A stretch of DNA of 64,000 nt, taken from an uncultured Woeseiaceae bacterium (lineage in GTDB: Bacteria; Pseudomonadota; Gammaproteobacteria; Steroidobacterales; Woeseiaceae). Below the pieces are notes generated by a model. That model was not told the DNA's origin, made no database searches, and was given only the letters and a program-made list of their open reading frames with translations. Positions 60,607-64,000 of this stretch are shown here, piece by piece; position 1 is the first letter of the stretch, and every line of letters begins with the position of its first letter. A program made the translations under genes and the position numbers. Location: positions 1 through 64,000 of the forward strand of contig CALZMQ010000011.1 of the NCBI GenBank assembly GCA_945788625.1, in the 5' to 3' direction.

Positions 60607-61335
60607 TTACCGGGGCCGCACGCTTGCGAAACAGTTCAGGGTAAGGCGTCCCCTGGCAGGGTCGGTCGCCAGCAATTTCGGGTTTTCGATCCAGGCGCTG
60701 TGCGGCAGGTCACCCGAATAGAAGATCAACCTGTTGAACCTGGCCGGGATCATCAGGAGTTTTTCGGCGATCTCATTCGATTCCGTCATGTAGCGGGGCG
60801 TCTCATTGTAAATTGCGAAGCGCGACTTGAGAAATGCCAGGGCCTCGTCGGGATCGTCCAGGTCGAGCGACGTCGCTTTTTCAATGCTCTTCTTGTCCCG
60901 CCAGCGATAAAAGGCGGTGCCGCCCAGTTGTTCATCGTGAAACAGGTACAGGACCGAGGCGAAGTTCTTGCGGTCGACCCGCGACCTGGGGTCGGTATGA
61001 CAAAGCCGCTGCAGGTTGGAAAGCTCGTCCGGCTGCAGCGTCGTCATCGAGAGCATCGTCGAGAAACCTATGCCGCCTCTCAGGAATCCGAAGCGCGCGC
61101 TCATGCTGGAACGAAGGAAGCGGTAGATCTCCGCCATGGGCTGTGCGGCGATATCCAGCACCATGCCGGGGTAGCTGCGCTCCGGCATGGAAAATTCGGA
61201 CAGCCGGGCTGTAGCGAACTCGATAACGGCGTCGGGGTTCTGCAGGAAATCGTCGATGACGATGCAGCTATGTTCGTCGGCTATCGTTTCCTCGTGAATT
61301 ACTGCAGCGGGATTTACAGACAGTGTATCGAGCAC
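60607..61335 (-). CDS. DUF6445-like protein (2-oxoglutarate-oxygenase-like fold)
   Basis: 242 aa from GTG 61335, whose G is shared with the TAG stop of the preceding gene. Sequence such as CIVIDDFLQNPDAVIEFAT, YPGMVLDIAAQPM, FASVLYLFHDEQLGGTAFYRW and NRLIFYSGDLPHSAW matches the DUF6445 type, which resembles Fe(II)/2-oxoglutarate oxygenases. The pattern HDE and PHS could provide iron ligands, as in HxD...H enzymes. Position between MetF-like and sulfotransferase genes suggests a modification pathway. Confidence 0.75.
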   Translation of the reverse strand: MLDTLSVNPAAVIHEETIADEHSCIVIDDFLQNPDAVIEFATARLSEFSMPERSYPGMVLDIAAQPMAEIYRFLRSSMSARFGFLRGGIGFSTMLSMTTLQPDELSNLQRLCHTDPRSRVDRKNFASVLYLFHDEQLGGTAFYRWRDKKSIEKATSLDLDDPDEALAFLKSRFAIYNETPRYMTESNEIAEKLLMIPARFNRLIFYSGDLPHSAWIENPKLLATDPARGRLTLNCFASVRPR

Positions 61336-62276
61336 TAGCTTGCGCCGCTCCGCAGCCCCGACGCGCGCACGGAGGCGGTGACGGTTTCCGGGTCGCCGGG
61401 CGTCACCAGGTTGGCGCCCGCCACACCCGGGATCTCGCTGAGTTCCTGCAACAACTCCGCCGCTATATTGACGCCCTCCTGTTCGGCGTCGCCGGCCTCT
61501 TCGAGCCGCCTGATGACCGACGCGGGAATAATCGATGCAGGCAGCACATCGCGCAGCTTGCGGGCCACCTCGGCGGATGGCAGCACGGCAATGCACGCGA
61601 GCACCTGGACCCGCCATGTCAGCCTGGCTTCCACCAGCCGGCCCAGGTAAGACCGCAGCAGATCCGCGTCCATGCAGATTTGCAACTGAACGAACCGGGC
61701 GCCCGCGTCGGCCTTGGTCTCGAGTTTTTCGGGTTTCCAGTCTGCAGGTGGGTCGAACGCTGTCGCGACCGTGCCGATAAAGAGCTCGGCTCCGGCGACC
61801 TCGGTGCCGCCTGTCAGGACCCGGCCTTCGCTAATCGCGGCCGCCGTCGCTATCAGGTCGATTGCGCCCATGTCGAAAACGCCCGTCGATTTCGGTCGAT
61901 GGCCGGCCGGCAATTCGCTGCCACGCAGCAGCAGGAAATTCGACGCCCCCAGGGTGCGTGCGCCGAGAATATCGCTTTGCAGGGCGATACGATTCCTGTC
62001 CCGGCAATTCATGTGCAGGATCGGGTCGATTTCATTATGTAAAAGGTGTGCCGCGACCGCGATGTTGGACGGGTGTGGCAACGCATGCCTGTGATCCGGA
62101 ATCTGGATCGCGTCGGTAGCTGTTTTCAATTCACGCGCCTGCTCGACGATAGCGTCGGCATCCTGACCGGGCGCCAGCGCGAGTTCGCCCGTGAGGGTGA
62201 ACTCCTGCGATCGAATGGCTTCTCTCAGTTTGCTCAAGGAACGACTGTGGCGACGGAGGCTCTTTTCCGGGAGCAC
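61335..62276 (-). CDS. Methylenetetrahydrofolate-reductase-like (MetF-family) protein
   Basis: 313 aa TIM-barrel. TLTGELAL supplies the catalytic-type Glu; ILHMNCRDRNRIALQSDILG and AGARFVQLQICMDADLL are family blocks. The Asp that follows LRG in classical MetF (LALRGD) is Ser here (LLLRGSELPAG), a change at a residue near the flavin/folate. It could be a specialised reductase or oxidase of methyl-THF, or act on another C1 carrier. It is coupled to the DUF6445-like gene by one base and divergent (43 bases) from a second TPR-sulfotransferase. Confidence 0.78.
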   Translation of the reverse strand: MLPEKSLRRHSRSLSKLREAIRSQEFTLTGELALAPGQDADAIVEQARELKTATDAIQIPDHRHALPHPSNIAVAAHLLHNEIDPILHMNCRDRNRIALQSDILGARTLGASNFLLLRGSELPAGHRPKSTGVFDMGAIDLIATAAAISEGRVLTGGTEVAGAELFIGTVATAFDPPADWKPEKLETKADAGARFVQLQICMDADLLRSYLGRLVEARLTWRVQVLACIAVLPSAEVARKLRDVLPASIIPASVIRRLEEAGDAEQEGVNIAAELLQELSEIPGVAGANLVTPGDPETVTASVRASGLRSGAS

Positions 62277-62319
62277 CGATGATAGAGGATTTGCAACGAA
62301 ACCGGGCTAAGATATCCGG

Positions 62320-64000
62320 ATGAATGCAAACACCGACGTCATGACGAATATCAAGAACGCGTTCGAGCGCGCATCGCGGCTGGCGCGTGCGAATGACTGG
62401 TCGATGGCCGAGTCGACCTGCCGCGAGACATTGCAGCAATATCCGGACGAAAATAACCTGTCGTGCCTGCTGGGTGCGGTACTCATTCGACAACAGCGTG
62501 CCGCCGAGGCGGAAGACGTGCTGCGGGGCGTCGTCGCGCGCGTGCCGGAATTCGCGAAAGCGCACGACGAACTCGCAAACGCACTGCTCGCGCAGAATAT
62601 GCCGGAAATGGCACTCGAGAGCCTGCAGCAGGCCGTCGAACTGGATCCCGGCAACAAACTCGCACGAGCCAAGCTGGATGAGATCCGTGCGGTACTCGGA
62701 GAGTCGGATCCGCAAGGCGAAGGCGATGCGGAAATTGAAACGACGTTGCTCAAGGCGGCACAGTCCCGCGCTCGCGGTCAGTTTACCGAGGCCGAAAAGC
62801 TGTACCAGGGGGTGCTGGCATCCGATCCGGAAAATGCGGGCGTTTACCGGTTACTGGGCGGCCTGGCCGTCGAGCAACGGCAATTCGGCGATGCCGTCGT
62901 GCTGTTTCGAAGAGCGCTGACACTGGAGCCGGACAACGTCTCCGCATGGCTGGATCTGGGCCTTGCATACAGCGAGCGAGAGGCTTTCGCCGAGGCCGGG
63001 GAGGCCTTCGTACGTGCGATCGAACTCGAGCCGGGTGCAGCCCATTCGCGGGCCCTACTCGGTGCTGTCTACAACCGCACCGGCCGCTACGAGGACGCCG
63101 TTGCTGCTTTTGAACGCGCAATCGAATTGCAGCCGCATAATGCAGACTCGTTGCTAGCGCTTGGCCACACGTTTCGGACGATTGGTCGTCGCGACGAAGC
63201 GGTTGCTGCTTACAAGCGCGTCATTGACGTCAAACGTGATGAGGGCGAGGCTTACTGGAGTCTTGCGAATCTCAAGAACTATCGATTCGGCGCCGACGCG
63301 ATCGAGTCGATGCTTGCACTGGTCGATCGCGACGATATCTCCGGCCAGTCGCGTTCCTGTATTTGTTTCGCGCTCGGCAAGGCATTCGAGGACGAGGGGG
63401 ACTTCGATAGTGCGTTCAAGTATTTCGAGCGCGGCAACAAGATCAGGCGCAAGTCGGAATCGTACGATCCTGTCGAAACTCAGGCGGCAACGGACCGGCT
63501 GATCTCGGTGATCGACGCCGCGTTCATGCATGATGCGCCGCGCTCCACGGCAAGTGGTCCGGTACCGATTTTCATCGTTGGTCTGCCGCGCTCGGGCTCG
63601 ACCTTGATCGAACAGATCCTGGCGAGTCACAGCCAGGTGCAAGGGACCCGCGAGCTTCCAGCCCTGGAGCGTATCGTGCAGAGCCTCAACGGTCCCGATG
63701 CCGCGGCAGCGGGATACCCTGAAGTACTGTCACGGCTCGACGCGGCCGCACTCACGGAGTTGGGCGACCGTTACCTCGCCGCCACCGATGCACATCGCGA
63801 CAACAGTCCGTACTTTACGGACAAGATGCCGAACAACTTCCGGCACGTGGGACTGATAAGCCTCATATTGCCCGAGGCGAAGATCGTGGACGTGCGCCGC
63901 AATCCACTCGACAGCTGCATGGGCGGATTCAAACAGCTGTTCGCAAGAGGACAGGCTTTTTCCTATGACCTGTTCGAGATGGGCGAGTATTACCTCGAGT
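62320..64000 (+). CDS. TPR-repeat sulfotransferase (copy 2, 3' end outside window)
   Basis: Open from ATG 62320 (MNANTDVMTNIKNAF) to the last base; at least 560 aa. N-terminal TPRs (LARANDWSMAESTCRETLQQ, AGVYRLLGGLAVEQRQFGDA, SAWLDLGLAYSEREAF, HSRALLGAVYNRTGRY) are followed by the sulfotransferase motifs IFIVGLPRSGSTLIEQIL, YFTDKMPNNFRHVGLI and VRRNPLDSCMGGFKQLF. It is closely related to copy 1 and runs in the opposite direction, with the MetF-like and DUF6445-like genes between them. The end of the domain lies beyond the window. Confidence 0.9.
   Translation, partial: MNANTDVMTNIKNAFERASRLARANDWSMAESTCRETLQQYPDENNLSCLLGAVLIRQQRAAEAEDVLRGVVARVPEFAKAHDELANALLAQNMPEMALESLQQAVELDPGNKLARAKLDEIRAVLGESDPQGEGDAEIETTLLKAAQSRARGQFTEAEKLYQGVLASDPENAGVYRLLGGLAVEQRQFGDAVVLFRRALTLEPDNVSAWLDLGLAYSEREAFAEAGEAFVRAIELEPGAAHSRALLGAVYNRTGRYEDAVAAFERAIELQPHNADSLLALGHTFRTIGRRDEAVAAYKRVIDVKRDEGEAYWSLANLKNYRFGADAIESMLALVDRDDISGQSRSCICFALGKAFEDEGDFDSAFKYFERGNKIRRKSESYDPVETQAATDRLISVIDAAFMHDAPRSTASGPVPIFIVGLPRSGSTLIEQILASHSQVQGTRELPALERIVQSLNGPDAAAAGYPEVLSRLDAAALTELGDRYLAATDAHRDNSPYFTDKMPNNFRHVGLISLILPEAKIVDVRRNPLDSCMGGFKQLFARGQAFSYDLFEMGEYYLE

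Overview
This window looks like chromosomal DNA of a free-living, probably marine, gammaproteobacterium. It has high-GC coding sequence, translationally coupled operons with many ATGA and GTGA overlaps, outer-membrane signatures (TonB-dependent receptor, lipoprotein signals), several secreted amidohydrolases and TPR-sulfotransferases. The repertoire resembles Woeseia-like benthic lineages. The taxonomic guess is inference only, since no rRNA or ribosomal protein gene is present. I saw no tRNA, rRNA, CRISPR array, insertion sequence or prophage.

Region 1 (0-20 kb) is a mosaic of mostly secreted or membrane functions. It holds four amidohydrolase-family genes (one 5'-truncated by the window edge, one without the HxH metal motif, one broken by a deletion plus frameshift), a PHB-depolymerase-like lipoprotein esterase, a degenerate-GGDEF/EAL phosphodiesterase, a ferritin-like protein and a BASS transporter. 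A divergent cluster follows, with a ZIP-like protein on one side and a FixH-like fusion plus MauG-type cytochrome c peroxidase on the other. After it come a PrsW protease and a 989-aa HELVH peptidase/propeller/barrel protein.

Region 2 (20-26.5 kb) is the most unusual regulatory block. One minus-strand run encodes a class III nucleotide cyclase, a GAF-SpoIIE phosphatase, a GHKL (RsbW-like) protein, a STAS antagonist, an ECF sigma factor, its membrane anti-sigma factor, and a membrane-anchored protein made of 32 consecutive 9-residue repeats. The sigma gene and the repeat-protein gene are each preceded by the same promoter-like element, ACCAACTTTTT-N12-GTAC. This suggests an autoregulated sigma factor whose output is the nonapeptide-repeat protein.

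Region 3 (25-55 kb) is a large catabolic neighbourhood. It contains a PLP decarboxylase and a Rieske oxygenase, then acyl-CoA dehydrogenase-potFGHI under a TetR regulator with a palindromic operator. Divergent to that is an operon of class III aminotransferase, two PYROXD2/phytoene-desaturase-like flavoproteins, a GcvT-like folate protein, an NDP-forming acyl-CoA ligase and a TIM-barrel protein. Further on lies a split aconitase X, homocysteine S-methyltransferase and Gdx-type exporter operon, then a third flavoprotein, a second Rieske oxygenase, a propeller protein and a TonB receptor. Together they suggest uptake and stepwise demethylation/oxidation of an N-methylated or cyclic amino compound, with one-carbon units passed to folate or homocysteine. 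The substrate is not determinable from sequence.

Region 4 (55-64 kb) has the TonB receptor, two paralogous TPR-sulfotransferases in divergent orientation (the second runs off the window), a DUF6445-like protein and a MetF-like protein. A recurring oddity is that three genes (amidohydrolase near 3.35 kb, Rieske N-terminus near 26.71 kb, potI near 31.01 kb) have lost a short segment and changed frame, and at each junction about ten bases can be read sensibly in both frames.
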